Of a DNA stretch of 64,000 bases, positions 36,774 to 46,775 are shown piece by piece. Numbering within the stretch: position 1 is the first letter of the stretch; each line of letters begins with the position of its first letter. The stretch is from Pirellulaceae bacterium (GTDB taxonomy: Bacteria > Planctomycetota > Planctomycetia > Pirellulales > Pirellulaceae): positions 99,543-163,542 of the forward strand of contig JAQWSU010000053.1 in the NCBI GenBank assembly GCA_029243025.1, written 5' to 3'. The position numbers were made by a program, and so were the translations under genes. Below the pieces are notes generated by a model, which saw only the letters and a program-made list of their open reading frames with translations, did not search any database and was not told the origin of the DNA.

Positions 36774-37739
36774 CTATTCAGAGATTCGTCGGAATGTTTG
36801 CGTGACAACCGTACCGTCGCTAAGCACCTGGCGCCCCTTGGCAAGATCACGATTGATTTGTTTGAGCTCCAGTGTTCCGGTTACAACTTTTCCATTCGCA
36901 TCACGGTTATGAATCTTTCCCTTGATTCTTTTGGGGGCGACTTCGTCAAAGATGATCTCGGAACATCGCCCTCCTGGCCCGTAACTGTTCGAAACCATCA
37001 ATTTCCTGCTAGGTTGCCAGCCAACAATCTCGTGCATTTTTGATCCGTCATTGTCTTCCCATTCTCCGATGAGGTAATCCGCATTCGGATAGGGTTGACT
37101 CCAATGGACTCGCGATGAAGTTCCTGAACTTCGTTCGATGGACCAATTCCCAATTAGCCATGTCCAGGGGCACCGATTCTTTTTAGCGGCCGTCGATTCG
37201 CTGACGCGTTCTACGGTTATGCGACTTGTTGCAGGCTCCTGACTGTCCAGGTCGAATGCCTGTTCGATCACGAATTTGTCTTTGCTTTTTAAAACGTAGT
37301 TCGATTCGTGAGTGCCCTGTTCGCCATTCCACAACACCCATTTTCCAAGTCCTTGATTCTTCCATCCGGTAGAGGTTTTTGTCCACACACTTTGTCCGTA
37401 TCCCCCGTAGCCTCCAAATCCCCGTTCCAAAATCCGTTTGTTCTTGGCATCCCATAAGACGACGGACATGTTCGTCATGCCCTCGGGAGAATTTTTGTTT
37501 GGGTTAATTTGCATCCGCCGCACCAAGGCGTTTTGGTCAAGGTCCCATTGCCAAGTGATGGTGCCGCTGGTTTGCTCATTGAAATCCTCACCCGAGAATT
37601 TCCATGTTCCAACAAAATAATCAAACGCCTCCAGGTGTTGATGGGTTGAGCCGGGTTCGACTTGAGCAACGAGATTGAGAGCTGAGGCTTGCACAAGACA
37701 AAATGCGAGGATTTGTACGCCTGAGAAGTTAGATTTCAT
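36774..37739 (-). CDS. secreted DUF1579-like protein
   Basis: 321 residues from the ATG at 37739 (MKSNFSGVQILAFCLVQASA), with a signal peptide; an ATG at 37754 is also in frame. The protein has two lipocalin-like halves: FDYFVGTWKFSGEDFNEQTS and later CPWTWLIGNWSIERSSGTSS, each opening with the W-rich GxW motif of this class. A glycine-rich ERGFGGYGGYGQSVW segment lies between. Such proteins are common in planctomycetes and are thought to bind small ligands; function here unknown. It is followed by the NTF2-like gene after about 50 bases. Confidence 0.75.
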   Translation of the reverse strand: MKSNFSGVQILAFCLVQASALNLVAQVEPGSTHQHLEAFDYFVGTWKFSGEDFNEQTSGTITWQWDLDQNALVRRMQINPNKNSPEGMTNMSVVLWDAKNKRILERGFGGYGGYGQSVWTKTSTGWKNQGLGKWVLWNGEQGTHESNYVLKSKDKFVIEQAFDLDSQEPATSRITVERVSESTAAKKNRCPWTWLIGNWSIERSSGTSSRVHWSQPYPNADYLIGEWEDNDGSKMHEIVGWQPSRKLMVSNSYGPGGRCSEIIFDEVAPKRIKGKIHNRDANGKVVTGTLELKQINRDLAKGRQVLSDGTVVTQTFRRISE

Positions 37740-37754
37740 TTTTCGATTTTCCAT

Positions 37755-38183
37755 TCAGCAATTAAGACGCGACTTTTGCCAGCTGGAAATTCCATTCTCC
37801 GGGGCCGTGACGGCTCCCTGGCAACCTGTGGGCTCGAATCGCAAATAAAAATGGTGAGTAAATTGGCACTGGAGGTGGGGATTTCCATTTCCCAGAACTC
37901 AATCTGATAGTGCGAGAAAACTGATAGTGCGAGAAAAGCGGAGGAATTGCCCGATCAAAATTAGGCTGTTTTTTTGCTACGACCCGGGTTGCCTTGAATC
38001 TAGGCGGTGATGTGGGTTCGCCTTTCACTGCCAGATGGGGAGAATGGGATACGGAGTGGCGACTGTTTATCTCGTGTGGCTGAAGAAAAACAAGCCTGGA
38101 AGCCGTTGGATGACCCTATTTGCTTGCATCATTGGCTGTACAGCAGCGATGGGATTACCCGGAAATCAAGATTGATATTGGTG
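37755..38183. other. intergenic, divergent promoter region
   Basis: About 430 bases between a minus-strand secreted gene and the plus-strand lyase gene. It contains the 17-bp tandem duplication at 37904-37937. The lyase frame is open through part of it, but no start there is well supported. Confidence 0.4.
37904..37937. repeat. 17-bp exact tandem duplication
   Basis: ctgatagtgcgagaaaa occurs twice in a row in the intergenic region upstream of the lyase gene. Confidence 0.95.
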
Positions 38184-39164
38184 ATGCAACCCAATACGAT
38201 CACGACTCAAAATTGGCCGCAAAAAACAGATATGGCGGGAGATTTTCAATTGGCAGTGAAAAGATTGACTGGATTGGTAGCGGCAACCTATAGCCCGATG
38301 CATGATGACGGGCATGATGACGGCTCTTTGCGTGTTGACCAGATACGGTCGATGGTCGATTACTTGCTGGCGAATGGAGTCTCGGGACTTTATGTCTGCG
38401 GCAGCACAGGGGAGGGGATGTCGTTGACGAGCGACGAGCGTCGTGTCGTAGCCGAGGCGTATGTCAAGGCTGCAGCAGGACGGGTTCCCGTGATCGTACA
38501 GGTGGGCCACAACAGTATCAGTGAAGCTCGGCAACTTGCCGCGAGTGCGTCCGAAGTTGGCGCCGATATGATTTCGGCAACCTGTCCTTCCTACTTTAAG
38601 GTTGGGGGTGTGGAATCGCTCGTCGAATGCATGCGTGAGGTCGCCATGGGGGCGCCGGAATTGCCGTTTTACTATTACCACATCCCAATATTGACCGGCT
38701 CTAAGCTCGACATGGTTGAATTTCTGCAGACTGCTGCAGATCGCATTCCCAATCTTGCGGGGCTTAAATTCACTGACACGGCCTTGCATGAATTTCAGCA
38801 GTGCCTGGAACTTGAATCTGGTCGCTTCGACGTCTTGTGGGGAGTCGATGAGATGTTGCTCGCTGCTCTCGCGACGGGAGCAAAAGGTGCGATCGGAAGC
38901 ACCTACAATATTGCCGCACCGTTGTATCGCGATATCATCAACGCCTTTGAGCAGGGAGACATGGCGGAGGCACGTCGGCTTCAGTCTTTATCAGTGAACA
39001 TGATCAGGACGATTGCTGCCTATCCGTTTCACCCTGCAATGAAGCGTGTATTGCAGATGCTCGGTTTTGAATTCGGCGGATGTCGTTTGCCGCAGCCAGC
39101 CATTTCTTCCACTGAGACCGAAGAATTGCGGCAGCGGCTAGAGGCGATCAACGTTATCAAATAG
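38184..39164 (+). CDS. dihydrodipicolinate synthase/N-acetylneuraminate lyase family protein
   Basis: 326 residues from the ATG at 38184; ATG 38232 would give 310 residues and is also credible, while the first ATG at 38007 adds an unrelated extension. Family motifs: CGSTGEGMSLTSDER, YYYHIPILTGSKLD with the catalytic Tyr, and GLKFTD with the Schiff-base Lys. The YYHIP form favours the N-acetylneuraminate lyase branch over DapA. It would cleave a 2-keto-3-deoxy sugar acid such as sialic acid in the cytoplasm. The segment after the first strand reads PMHDDGHDDGSLRV; a 12-bp tandem duplication (38300-38323) added a second HDDG at a conserved place, which may affect folding near the active site. 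Confidence 0.88.
   Translation: MQPNTITTQNWPQKTDMAGDFQLAVKRLTGLVAATYSPMHDDGHDDGSLRVDQIRSMVDYLLANGVSGLYVCGSTGEGMSLTSDERRVVAEAYVKAAAGRVPVIVQVGHNSISEARQLAASASEVGADMISATCPSYFKVGGVESLVECMREVAMGAPELPFYYYHIPILTGSKLDMVEFLQTAADRIPNLAGLKFTDTALHEFQQCLELESGRFDVLWGVDEMLLAALATGAKGAIGSTYNIAAPLYRDIINAFEQGDMAEARRLQSLSVNMIRTIAAYPFHPAMKRVLQMLGFEFGGCRLPQPAISSTETEELRQRLEAINVIK
38300..38323. repeat. 12-bp in-frame tandem duplication in the lyase gene
   Basis: gcatgatgacgg is repeated exactly twice and inserts four extra residues (HDDG) into the protein. Confidence 0.9.
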
Positions 39165-39250
39165 AACTTGGTCGTATCCGATCGACGGTTCTGATTGAAG
39201 ACACGGAGTTCGCAATCCATTCGGAAGGCTCGCACCCCTCACCGGGAGAT

Positions 39251-39290
39251 GAGTGCCCGGTTTGATATTTGAGTGCCCGGTTTGATATTT
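39251..39290. repeat. 20-bp exact tandem duplication
   Basis: gagtgcccggtttgatattt occurs twice in a row, followed by a further gagtg, between the convergent lyase and PEP-CTERM genes. Confidence 0.95.
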
Positions 39291-39314
39291 GAGTGTTTGC
39301 GCCTTTCTAGAGAA

Positions 39315-40856
39315 CTAGGGAGATCGACGAACCACAAGCAACCCAAGAAGACCTGTCAAGAGGATGCCTAGAGTTGACGGTTCAGGCACGAGTGCGCCGG
39401 TGCGAGCGCCTTGTTCGAAACCTCCGTCTTGAAAAGCTTTGACAAAGTCGGCGCTTGTGAATCGACGGTCGCCATTCCAGTCGCCTTGCGTCCAGCTTGC
39501 CGACTCACCGGTTTCGAATCGCCCCGCTTGGAAAACAGTGACGAAGTCAGATGTGTTGAAAACGCCATCGAGATCCGCATCGCCAAACCAGGTATTGGCA
39601 AGACTGACCACCCACTCCTCACGGTCTTGGCCATTCACGAATCCATCGCCTGTCAGGTCAAATGCTAGATTGTTGGTTCGATCGCTAATCTCAATTGCTT
39701 GCAAATCCAAATCGGCTGTGTCGAGTTCGCCACTATTGTCGTAGTCCCCCTCGAGGTTATTTGAGGGAGTTACGTCGGAGAGCGATTGGCCAATGCGAAT
39801 TTCGTCAATGAAGAACTTGGTACCCGAAAAGTTGATTGTGTCAAACTCAGATTGCTCAAGATCCGGTTTATTTGAATCCCAATTGATACTGGAAAGTGGT
39901 GGTCGGTCCTCAATGAAATCGTCGAAGGCACTTTCGCTGATTGTGTCACTTTCCAAAAAGCGAACAACGGAAACAATATCCTCACCAGCCGTGTCAGCGT
40001 CCCATTCGATTTTTCCCACGACCAGGTTGGCGGGAGCAAATTCACCTTCGTCATCTAATTCCTCCCAAATCATGGTTTGGAAGTCAGAGTCCAGCGCGCC
40101 GTTGGAGTCTGGATTGGGCGCGATTTCATCTTGAATGCCGTCGTGCTCACCCAGTTCACCATCCTGGTAACCGCCTGGTGTGTGGTTGTTGACACCATCC
40201 TGGAAATAGGCAGGGAATACATCCCCAAAGTTTGCGCGGGTTGGACCACCTCCGCCGCCAATCCCGTTCCCGTCGTTTTCGAGAAACCTGCCGCGGGCAT
40301 TGTCAGGCGACGGATCGGTGCTGATCATGAATTGCGGCGACTCTTCGTTTCGGTCCCAGCCTCGCACTGAGATAAAGCTGAACCATGTTGTGGTTCCTGA
40401 GACAAAGGTTGCCGTCACGTCAGGATGCAACGAAATGGATGCGTCCATCCAACGTCCCGGTTCGCCGCTGAACGGATCTGGATCATCCGTATCATCCGGT
40501 CCGGCGAGACCCACGTAGCCGCCCAAGGTTGCCAAGTTATCAACAACACCATCCCAAGGGTTTGGCCCTATTGGATCGTTGGAAGGATTCGCGTCCGAGA
40601 GATAGACTCCCGAAATATCTCCCTCCTGATGAACACGCCAGCCGTCTTGAGGAATTGGCCAGCTGTCTTGCAGGTAATCGAAACTGGTCCAACTGCCGAC
40701 GGTTCCCAACGCACCACTTTGGTCATTCAGATTTCCATCCGCATAGGCGAATGGCTCGTAGACAAGCAGTCCTGCCTGCGCCTTGTGTGACGCATTTCCG
40801 CACGCCATTAACAAGCTGAATATGCCAATCCTCCAAACCCATTTGTCGTGTCCCAT
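39315..40856 (-). CDS. PEP-CTERM secreted protein with dockerin-like repeats
   Basis: 513 residues with a signal peptide (GIFSLLMACGNASHKAQA). The N-terminal 330 residues form a beta-rich region with YEPFAYADGNLNDQSGA at its start, a pattern seen in planctomycete secreted LamG-like proteins. Residues about 375-485 contain EF-hand/dockerin-like loops (DYDNSGELDTADLDL, DLTGDGFVNGQDREE, DADLDGVFNTSDFVT, DWNGDRRFTSADFVK). The C-terminus is a PEP-CTERM sorting signal: VPEPSTLGILLTGLLGLL followed by VVRRSP. It is expected to be exported and processed by an exosortase; the exosortase gene is not in this window. Confidence 0.88.
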   Translation of the reverse strand: MGHDKWVWRIGIFSLLMACGNASHKAQAGLLVYEPFAYADGNLNDQSGALGTVGSWTSFDYLQDSWPIPQDGWRVHQEGDISGVYLSDANPSNDPIGPNPWDGVVDNLATLGGYVGLAGPDDTDDPDPFSGEPGRWMDASISLHPDVTATFVSGTTTWFSFISVRGWDRNEESPQFMISTDPSPDNARGRFLENDGNGIGGGGGPTRANFGDVFPAYFQDGVNNHTPGGYQDGELGEHDGIQDEIAPNPDSNGALDSDFQTMIWEELDDEGEFAPANLVVGKIEWDADTAGEDIVSVVRFLESDTISESAFDDFIEDRPPLSSINWDSNKPDLEQSEFDTINFSGTKFFIDEIRIGQSLSDVTPSNNLEGDYDNSGELDTADLDLQAIEISDRTNNLAFDLTGDGFVNGQDREEWVVSLANTWFGDADLDGVFNTSDFVTVFQAGRFETGESASWTQGDWNGDRRFTSADFVKAFQDGGFEQGARTGALVPEPSTLGILLTGLLGLLVVRRSP

Positions 40857-41408
40857 AAACCGCTTCTCCTAAGATGAAAATTGTGAAAAGGCGAGGCGTG
40901 ATCTGTTGAGTAACACTGGCAAGCAGTGTTGGCAGTTACCCTAATTTGCGTCGCGAAATGGGCTGCCATTCTACACGTTTTTTTGGCAACCAGATAATAA
41001 TTACGCGTGCGATACACGAAACTTATTGTGCTAAGAATTTAATCATCGACGCGTTTTCTTCTTGCCCTTGGCGGTTTGCCGGCACGAAGGCTTGACGAAC
41101 TGTTCTTGATTCAATTAGGGGGAAGATGGCAAATAGCCGCCGAAATCAAGACTGGACTTCTAGCTTGGGGAGCGAACATGAGAGGCAATGATCTTAAATG
41201 CCGATTGCCGTGGAACGTTTGAGGGCGACGAGAGACAGCATTTTTTTTCTTCGCTGAGAATCCGATCACTGTCATGGCAGATTCGGATTATGGGGTGACG
41301 CAGTTTGATAAACTGTATCGTTTTCGAGGCGCTAATTTAGAGCGAATGTGCTGTCGACGCTTCGATCGGCCACAATGAAAAAACGACTTTCAAGCGATCG
41401 AACACTTG
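40857..41408. other. intergenic region
   Basis: 552 bases upstream of the PEP-CTERM gene and downstream of the esterase gene. A small hairpin (aacactg/cagtgtt, 40912-40930) lies near the PEP-CTERM start. No gene recognised. Confidence 0.4.
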
Positions 41409-42314
41409 TTATTCAGAATGGGTTGGTGGTTGTCGACGCAGGAATGCGATCATTCGTTCCCACGCCATTTGGCAGCCCTCGAGTTCAAAGAACTGCATAA
41501 ATCCGTGCGGCATATTGTCCATGATTTGGAACTCATGATTGATGTTTGCTTGTTTTAGCTTTACCGCTAAAGCTGCCGATTCGCCACCGACCAATTGGTC
41601 TGCACTCCCTTCCAGCAAAAAACAGGCTGGTGTTGACGGTGGAAATTGGTTCAGTAGTGGGCTGACTAGCGGATCGGACAATCCTGCTTGTCCAGCATAA
41701 TTGTTGACCTGTTCAATCACCCCTGGTTGATAATCCGATCGCTCGATGGTGGCAGCCAAATCGTAAGCGCCATAGAACAATAGCAGTGATGACAATTGCT
41801 TGCGGATTGATTCCGGACTGCGGATGGCTGTGGCAAAGGCCAAATTTGCACCGGCCGAGTCACCACCGATTGATATGCGGTGACGGTCGGCGCCATAGGT
41901 TGCTGCGCTGTTGATTATCCAATCGAGGGCTTGGGAGATGTCGTCAAGCGCAGAGGGAAAAGGATGTTCCGGTGCTAAACGGTAATTGGGTGTGATCGCA
42001 AGAACCCCATGTGCGGCAAAAGTCATGCTGACCTTTCGGAAGCTTTTGGCACTACCAAATGCCCAGCCACCACCATGTAGATACAACACGATCGGGAAAG
42101 GGGGTGTTCCAAGCGGGCCCGCAATGTCGGCATGCAATTCAGGTGTTAAGTTGACCTGCTCGTGATATTCGCCGATCTGAGGTAAATCGTGATTGAGGAA
42201 ATTTTCGGCGTAACGTTCCCAAGCCTCCGTTGATTCTTGGAGCGTTGCGGGTGGATCCCAAATCGGAATGTTACGCAGCCGATCAAGATCCGTTTCAGCC
42301 ATTGTGTCAGTCAC
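41409..42314 (-). CDS. alpha/beta hydrolase, acetyl esterase/HSL-type
   Basis: 301 residues, no signal peptide. The oxyanion motif is LYLHGGGWAFGSAKSF, the nucleophile elbow GGDSAGANLAF, the acid lies in LEGSADQLVGGE and the His in NMPHGFMQFF. These match the hormone-sensitive lipase/acetyl esterase branch (BD-FAE-like), which hydrolyses short-chain esters. It stands alone; the upstream intergenic region separates it from a divergent gene. Substrate unknown. Confidence 0.88.
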   Translation of the reverse strand: MTDTMAETDLDRLRNIPIWDPPATLQESTEAWERYAENFLNHDLPQIGEYHEQVNLTPELHADIAGPLGTPPFPIVLYLHGGGWAFGSAKSFRKVSMTFAAHGVLAITPNYRLAPEHPFPSALDDISQALDWIINSAATYGADRHRISIGGDSAGANLAFATAIRSPESIRKQLSSLLLFYGAYDLAATIERSDYQPGVIEQVNNYAGQAGLSDPLVSPLLNQFPPSTPACFLLEGSADQLVGGESAALAVKLKQANINHEFQIMDNMPHGFMQFFELEGCQMAWERMIAFLRRQPPTHSE

Positions 42315-42751
42315 CTTTCAGGTAAATCACTTATTTGCAACGCATTTATTAGAACGGCATTGAATCATTATTTGCATGCAATGTCCACTCGTATGCCGCT
42401 TTGGTTGGTCGTGCGTATCTATTTAACTTGCTCCGCCTGATGCCCCATTGTGTATCGATTAAGCCGAATGACACAGCTTGGTGATGAGTAACTCGGAGTG
42501 GTGCAGTTGTTGATTTTATTATTCAGTAGAAGCGATCACCGCGCACTTGCTTGTCCTTTGGCGGAGCCTGGTTGCTTTGGGCGGCTGGTCCGTTTTAAGG
42601 ACTTGCAGTATTTTTTCCGGATTGGCGAGTGAATGAATTTGTGGCAAACACTCTGAACCATTGCGGGAAACGCAATGACGGGGTTCAATAACAATAAAAG
42701 AGAATCAATCGATTCACGACAGCCCATGATTTGAAGGCCGTAGAAAAATAC
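42315..42751. other. intergenic, divergent promoter region
   Basis: 437 bases between the esterase gene and the divergent membrane-anchored hypothetical. No gene, repeat or structured RNA was recognised. Confidence 0.4.
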
Positions 42752-43471
42752 ATGCGATCTTTTCGCCTTTCAACAGCTCTGCTCCTGATCACGATCGTTG
42801 CCCTGATTTTCGCCACTTTTGTTGCCTGGCGGCAAGTCGCTTTATCGAAAGATGAGTTGTCGCAGATTCATCGTCGTTTCGGAATCATTCGTGTCGCGGA
42901 TTCAAACAAGACTTATGTGCGTCGATTCGTGAGTGAAGACTATCGGGTTGATACTCCGTTGAGTGGGCAAACGGAGTCGTTCCGTATTTTTCCGGCTGAT
43001 GAAACTCGCTATGTATTGCATCTCAGCGAAGTGGCTGATTGCAAATTCGCATATCCGAGCATTGCAGGGCTTGTGCCAACAAAAACGATTCCGCTTGATT
43101 CTTGGCGACCAGGTGCGGTGGTTTCCTGTCAGGTAAGTCGCGAAGCAGGCGTGCCTCGCGTGTTGATTTCTGCTGATGGAAAACTTGTTGTCGATTATGA
43201 AACAACCGCCCGATTTTCGGACGTTGCCAGTACCACATGGGCCTGGCCAGAGATGGGCATGGGAACACAACAGGAATTTTCGCCGGACCAGTCAATTCGT
43301 CTTTTGTGGTGGTATGCCGATAACTCGAAACGCGGATTCATGTTTTGGCTAGAGCCCTATCAAGTCTGGCAAGAACGAGGAAAGGATCGAAAGTCAGATA
43401 TTCCCAGCGAGGATGACCTGAAGGCAGCCATCGCCTCCTCAACCCGAATAATTTGGTTTGGCCGCTGTTAA
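42752..43471 (+). CDS. membrane-anchored hypothetical protein
   Basis: 239 residues from the ATG at 42752; an in-frame TTG at 42731 would add seven. The N-terminus is a planctomycete-type signal anchor, MRSFRLSTALLLITIVALIF, followed by a periplasmic domain of about 200 residues with no recognised family. Such MRxFSLRTLL-type anchors are common in short planctomycete proteins. It is convergent with the large minus-strand gene. Confidence 0.65.
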   Translation: MRSFRLSTALLLITIVALIFATFVAWRQVALSKDELSQIHRRFGIIRVADSNKTYVRRFVSEDYRVDTPLSGQTESFRIFPADETRYVLHLSEVADCKFAYPSIAGLVPTKTIPLDSWRPGAVVSCQVSREAGVPRVLISADGKLVVDYETTARFSDVASTTWAWPEMGMGTQQEFSPDQSIRLLWWYADNSKRGFMFWLEPYQVWQERGKDRKSDIPSEDDLKAAIASSTRIIWFGRC

Positions 43472-43495
43472 CTTGCATTCGATGATTGGTCTTAA

Positions 43496-45354
43496 CTACT
43501 CTTTCCCCTTCACGGTTTTCGCCGCTTGGATGGCATTCTTGATCTTCAATTGTTGAGCTGAATTCAAGCGATCAAATGGTTGATTGAAGAACACTTGTGA
43601 ATAAAGCACTTCTGCGGATTGCTGATCGTCAGATTCGAGCTGGTAGGCGAAATAGGGTTCCTGATCCAGACCGTATAGTTGGCAGCGTATCACGCCCGTG
43701 TCCGCGGCGTGATCGGCGAAAATCGTGGGAATGTTGTCGGTGTCTTTCCTCGATAGGATTTCTCCAGATTTCGCGTTGAAGAGTGTTTTCCCCAATTCGA
43801 AACTGCTATCTGTCGAGACGGTCAAGTGTTCCGCGTGAGCTTCCTTGACATCGCCCTTGATGCTGAAGGTTCCATTGATCTTCGCCGGCAGGAGTCCGTG
43901 CTTCCAGTCAAAGTAGTCTGTGGGCGTAAACTCATGGAAGGTGGCTGTTAAATCAAGTTTGTTCTCCTGGGTGCGAACCATTTTTCCATCGAAGAGGCTT
44001 GCATGTTGAAGAACGTCTCCTCCCTTCAGGAAACACAAGTCGATATTGAATGAGATGTCCGAAAGAATCGAGTCGTGCATGCCCGCATGCACCGTTCCGC
44101 TGAAATTATGCGAGTCCAAAGCGTCGGGATGATCGGCAAATCGTTGGCTAGGACCATCTCGGAATTCGAGAAAGTCGGCGGCAATCGTCACAGAGCCGAG
44201 GCTGGTCAGATGACTGCCCTGGTATTTCAGATCCTTGACTGAGATTTCGCTGATTGTCGCTTCAACCCCGCTGACAGAATCCAAAAACTTGATTTTCGTT
44301 AAGCTCAGTAATTCAATCTCTACTTCCTGCAACTGATTCGTTTCAGTCGCCGGCAAGTGGCCCAAGTCGTCGATCGGAGTATTCTCGTCACTCAACACAT
44401 CGCTGCTCGTCCACGCGTCAGTGTAGACTTCTCCGCTGGTCACAGAAAACTGATTGATGACTAAAATTTGTGTTTCCACCAGATCAGAGATGCCATTGAA
44501 TTCGAACTTGATGCCATCTAGATGAGACCAGTTGTTTCGCTTGTCCTTGAATGCGATTCGCTCGATTTGGAAGCCGGATTCTGTTGAGCCAGACAACTGG
44601 GTCAACTGGAAATCTTCGCTCGTGACGATCAGACCCGCAATTTCCACGAGGCCAATATTCTGTAGTTTGTCGTCCTCGTAGTGGAAATCCTTGATTGCGA
44701 ATTTTCCCAGATCTGACTCATCACCACTGACCGTCTCGATAAACTTGAGATTGGAGACTTGGATGAGGTCGACTCGCACTTCCTTTAGCAACTTATCGCT
44801 TGTTTTTGCACTTGGATCTGTATCTCGTGACGGATCATGGTCGTCATGAGTCACTGGTGAGTTATTTTGGTGGGGCTGTTTTTTATTGGAACGCGTGTAA
44901 TAAACAATGCCTTTTGTCACGCTCAGCTGGTCGATGATAAATCGCTGCTCTGAAATCAAATCCCAGACGCCGTTGAATTTAAAATCGATGTTTTCCAATG
45001 TCGACCACTTTTGCTTGTCGCTCGGATTTTTGCCCTGTGCTGCGGCTGTTTGATCCTGATTGGTTCGGAATCGTAGTTGGTCGATGTGAAAGCCGCTGGA
45101 GATCGTGCCGGCTAATCCTTCTACCTGAACATCACCACTGCTCTCGATCACTTTCTCAAGTTCTGACAGCGGATAGGAGAAGTGTGGAACACCGCGTAAT
45201 AGAGACCACCGCAGGAAGCAAAGACGGCTAGGAAGCAGCAGCCAATAAAGGCGAGCGCAATCGTGAGGCAACTGCATCCCTTTCGCTCTTCTTGATCGGA
45301 TTGCGGTTCCACTGGGAAGCTTTGTATAAATTCGTTACGGTCATCCGAGTTCAT
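43496..45354 (-). pseudogene. membrane-anchored AsmA-like/hypothetical protein with frameshift near its N-terminus
   Basis: The long frame (43496 to about 45277) encodes about 580 residues in two related halves, each with a GxISSGFHIDQLRFR or SGFQIERIAFKDK element and LIQVSNLKF or LLSLTKIKF strand, followed by a C-terminal domain; it is reminiscent of AsmA/DUF748-type repeats. Its own N-terminus does not look like a protein start. In another frame, the ATG at 45354 (AAGGATGAG ribosome-binding site) gives MNSDDRNEFIQSFPVEPQSD and a good membrane helix (CLTIALAFIGCCFLAVFASC), then LYYAVFHTS, where it should continue into YPLSELEKVIESS of the long frame. A one-base shift around 45165-45200 therefore splits the gene. 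Sequencing error is possible. Confidence 0.65.
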
Positions 45355-45512
45355 GGGACAGCTCATCCTTTTTTTGAAGCTTGGAATGTTTTCATGCTTT
45401 CGCAAGCCGAACAAACTTTTGAGGGAGCACGCGTTGCCGCTCATCCACAGAGAGCCGCTGCAGTTTACCATGAATTAGCCGGCTCACACCCCGGGGTGGG
45501 GCGTCGATTCGA

Positions 45513-45704
45513 TTACGGCTGATCCAGATGTCTGGGGCGATAGATGTCTGGGTCGAATGGTGCCCTGGTGGTGAGCTTTTCGTTGTCGAAATGTGGGGTG
45601 AGACTCAACATGCTTTTGCCAATTAACTCGCAGAGATACGATTGTTTTCCGAGTCGCGATGCAGATGCTCGATCGAAAAGTGCCGAGCGGTGCGCTGGGT
45701 TCAC
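45513..45704 (-). CDS. possible small ORF or gene tail
   Basis: A 63-codon frame from GTG 45704 with coding-like composition: LGKQSYLCELIGKSMLSLTP and APFDPDIYRPRHLDQP. An in-frame stop lies about 20 codons further upstream. No family was recognised. The 16-bp imperfect tandem duplication falls in its last codons. It may be a short gene or a remnant. Confidence 0.3.
   Translation of the reverse strand: MNPAHRSALFDRASASRLGKQSYLCELIGKSMLSLTPHFDNEKLTTRAPFDPDIYRPRHLDQP
45526..45557. repeat. 16-bp imperfect tandem duplication
   Basis: agatgtctggggcgat is followed directly by agatgtctgggtcgaa. Confidence 0.7.
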
Positions 45705-45908
45705 GCGAAGTTCGATGAGTACGCTTCACGATGACTTCTTGTCAAATGATCGTGGAACAACAGGCAGCAAGACGAGAGTTACTGGATATGGGAGATCGGG
45801 GGCGCCTGCCGACCAACTGCAGGGTGTTGGTCGGCAAAACATTGGCGGAGTTGGCTGTTCGCAAAATGCGCGGATCGTGTTTCCACACCAGCCGGCATTT
45901 TTCGCCGA

Positions 45909-46775
45909 TTACTTGAAGGGGCGGAGATTGCTAAGAGCTTCTTCGTAACCCCAAAGCTCAGTCTCGACGACTGCATTTTCTTGCATGACTTCGTTATGCT
46001 CCTGCAGAAATTGCTTCCACGCACCTTTGCCGTGTGTCTTTTCGTAGGCTGCGCGAGTCGCATTGCCACCCGGAACATCCGCCAGATTATCGAAACCGGT
46101 CGTTTCGGCGTAGATCATGAAATCTCCGCCATCGTCAAGACGTCCAATGGAGAAATTGATGGGGGCACCTGTGCTTTCCATCGCAGTAATCAGTTTTTTG
46201 TAATGGGCTTCGAGCTTTCGGTACATCCCTGGCTTCATCCGCCAGCGTCGATGTTGCATGAATTTTGTGGGACCGGAAGGGTCCGCTCCCTGATAGGCGA
46301 GACCTTGAATGGGACGCCAGAACTGGACATTGCCTACCTTTGCCTCCAAGGGTTGGATGTGCTCGGTCCAATAGACAGCTTCAGGGTCGTTTGGATTTGG
46401 ATTCAGCCCCTGCGACCCATGGATGGGGTTGCTGAGGAGTTCGCGTGTGCTGATGAACCCACGAGCAAACTGATTTGTGCGGGGACCTGAGAGGATCTTC
46501 CATGTGCCCCACTGGCTTGCATCCTCGCTCGAGTTGAATTTTGCCTGCTTTTCCTCCACGGCTTTGGTCCATGCGGGTACGTTTTCTCGATCCACTTCAA
46601 TGAAACGGATCACGTACACGGCGTCTGGCGTCTCCTTGGCCGAACTATTGACAGACGCATTTTCCTGTCCGTTGGCCACCGGGCTTAGGCCCGTTACCAG
46701 CAAGCCCAGGCAAAGCATGAGTCGGCTGACTAATCTTGTTGGGCAATGGTACGGCTGAAATTGTATCGACGACAT
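45909..46775 (-). CDS. secreted hypothetical protein, dimeric alpha/beta barrel-like
   Basis: 288 residues with a signal peptide (LMLCLGLLVTGLSPVANGQ). The mature part contains two ferredoxin-like modules: VIRFIEVDRENVPAWTKAVE near the start and HRRWRMKPGMYRKLEAHYKK later, each followed by strands, similar in style to the secreted protein at 25865. Such barrels occur in NIPSNAP and EthD-type proteins. No active site can be pointed out. It stands alone on its strand. Confidence 0.65.
   Translation of the reverse strand: MSSIQFQPYHCPTRLVSRLMLCLGLLVTGLSPVANGQENASVNSSAKETPDAVYVIRFIEVDRENVPAWTKAVEEKQAKFNSSEDASQWGTWKILSGPRTNQFARGFISTRELLSNPIHGSQGLNPNPNDPEAVYWTEHIQPLEAKVGNVQFWRPIQGLAYQGADPSGPTKFMQHRRWRMKPGMYRKLEAHYKKLITAMESTGAPINFSIGRLDDGGDFMIYAETTGFDNLADVPGGNATRAAYEKTHGKGAWKQFLQEHNEVMQENAVVETELWGYEEALSNLRPFK

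Larger units (their letters stand above)
45355..45908. other. intergenic region with possible gene tail
   Basis: 554 bases between two minus-strand genes. It contains the possible gene tail at 45513-45704 and an imperfect 16-bp tandem duplication at 45526-45557. Confidence 0.4.

Noticed and set aside
45165..45200. programmed -1 frameshift site
   Set aside because: The one-base shift has no X XXY YYZ slippery heptamer or following pseudoknot that I can see; an indel or sequencing error is simpler.
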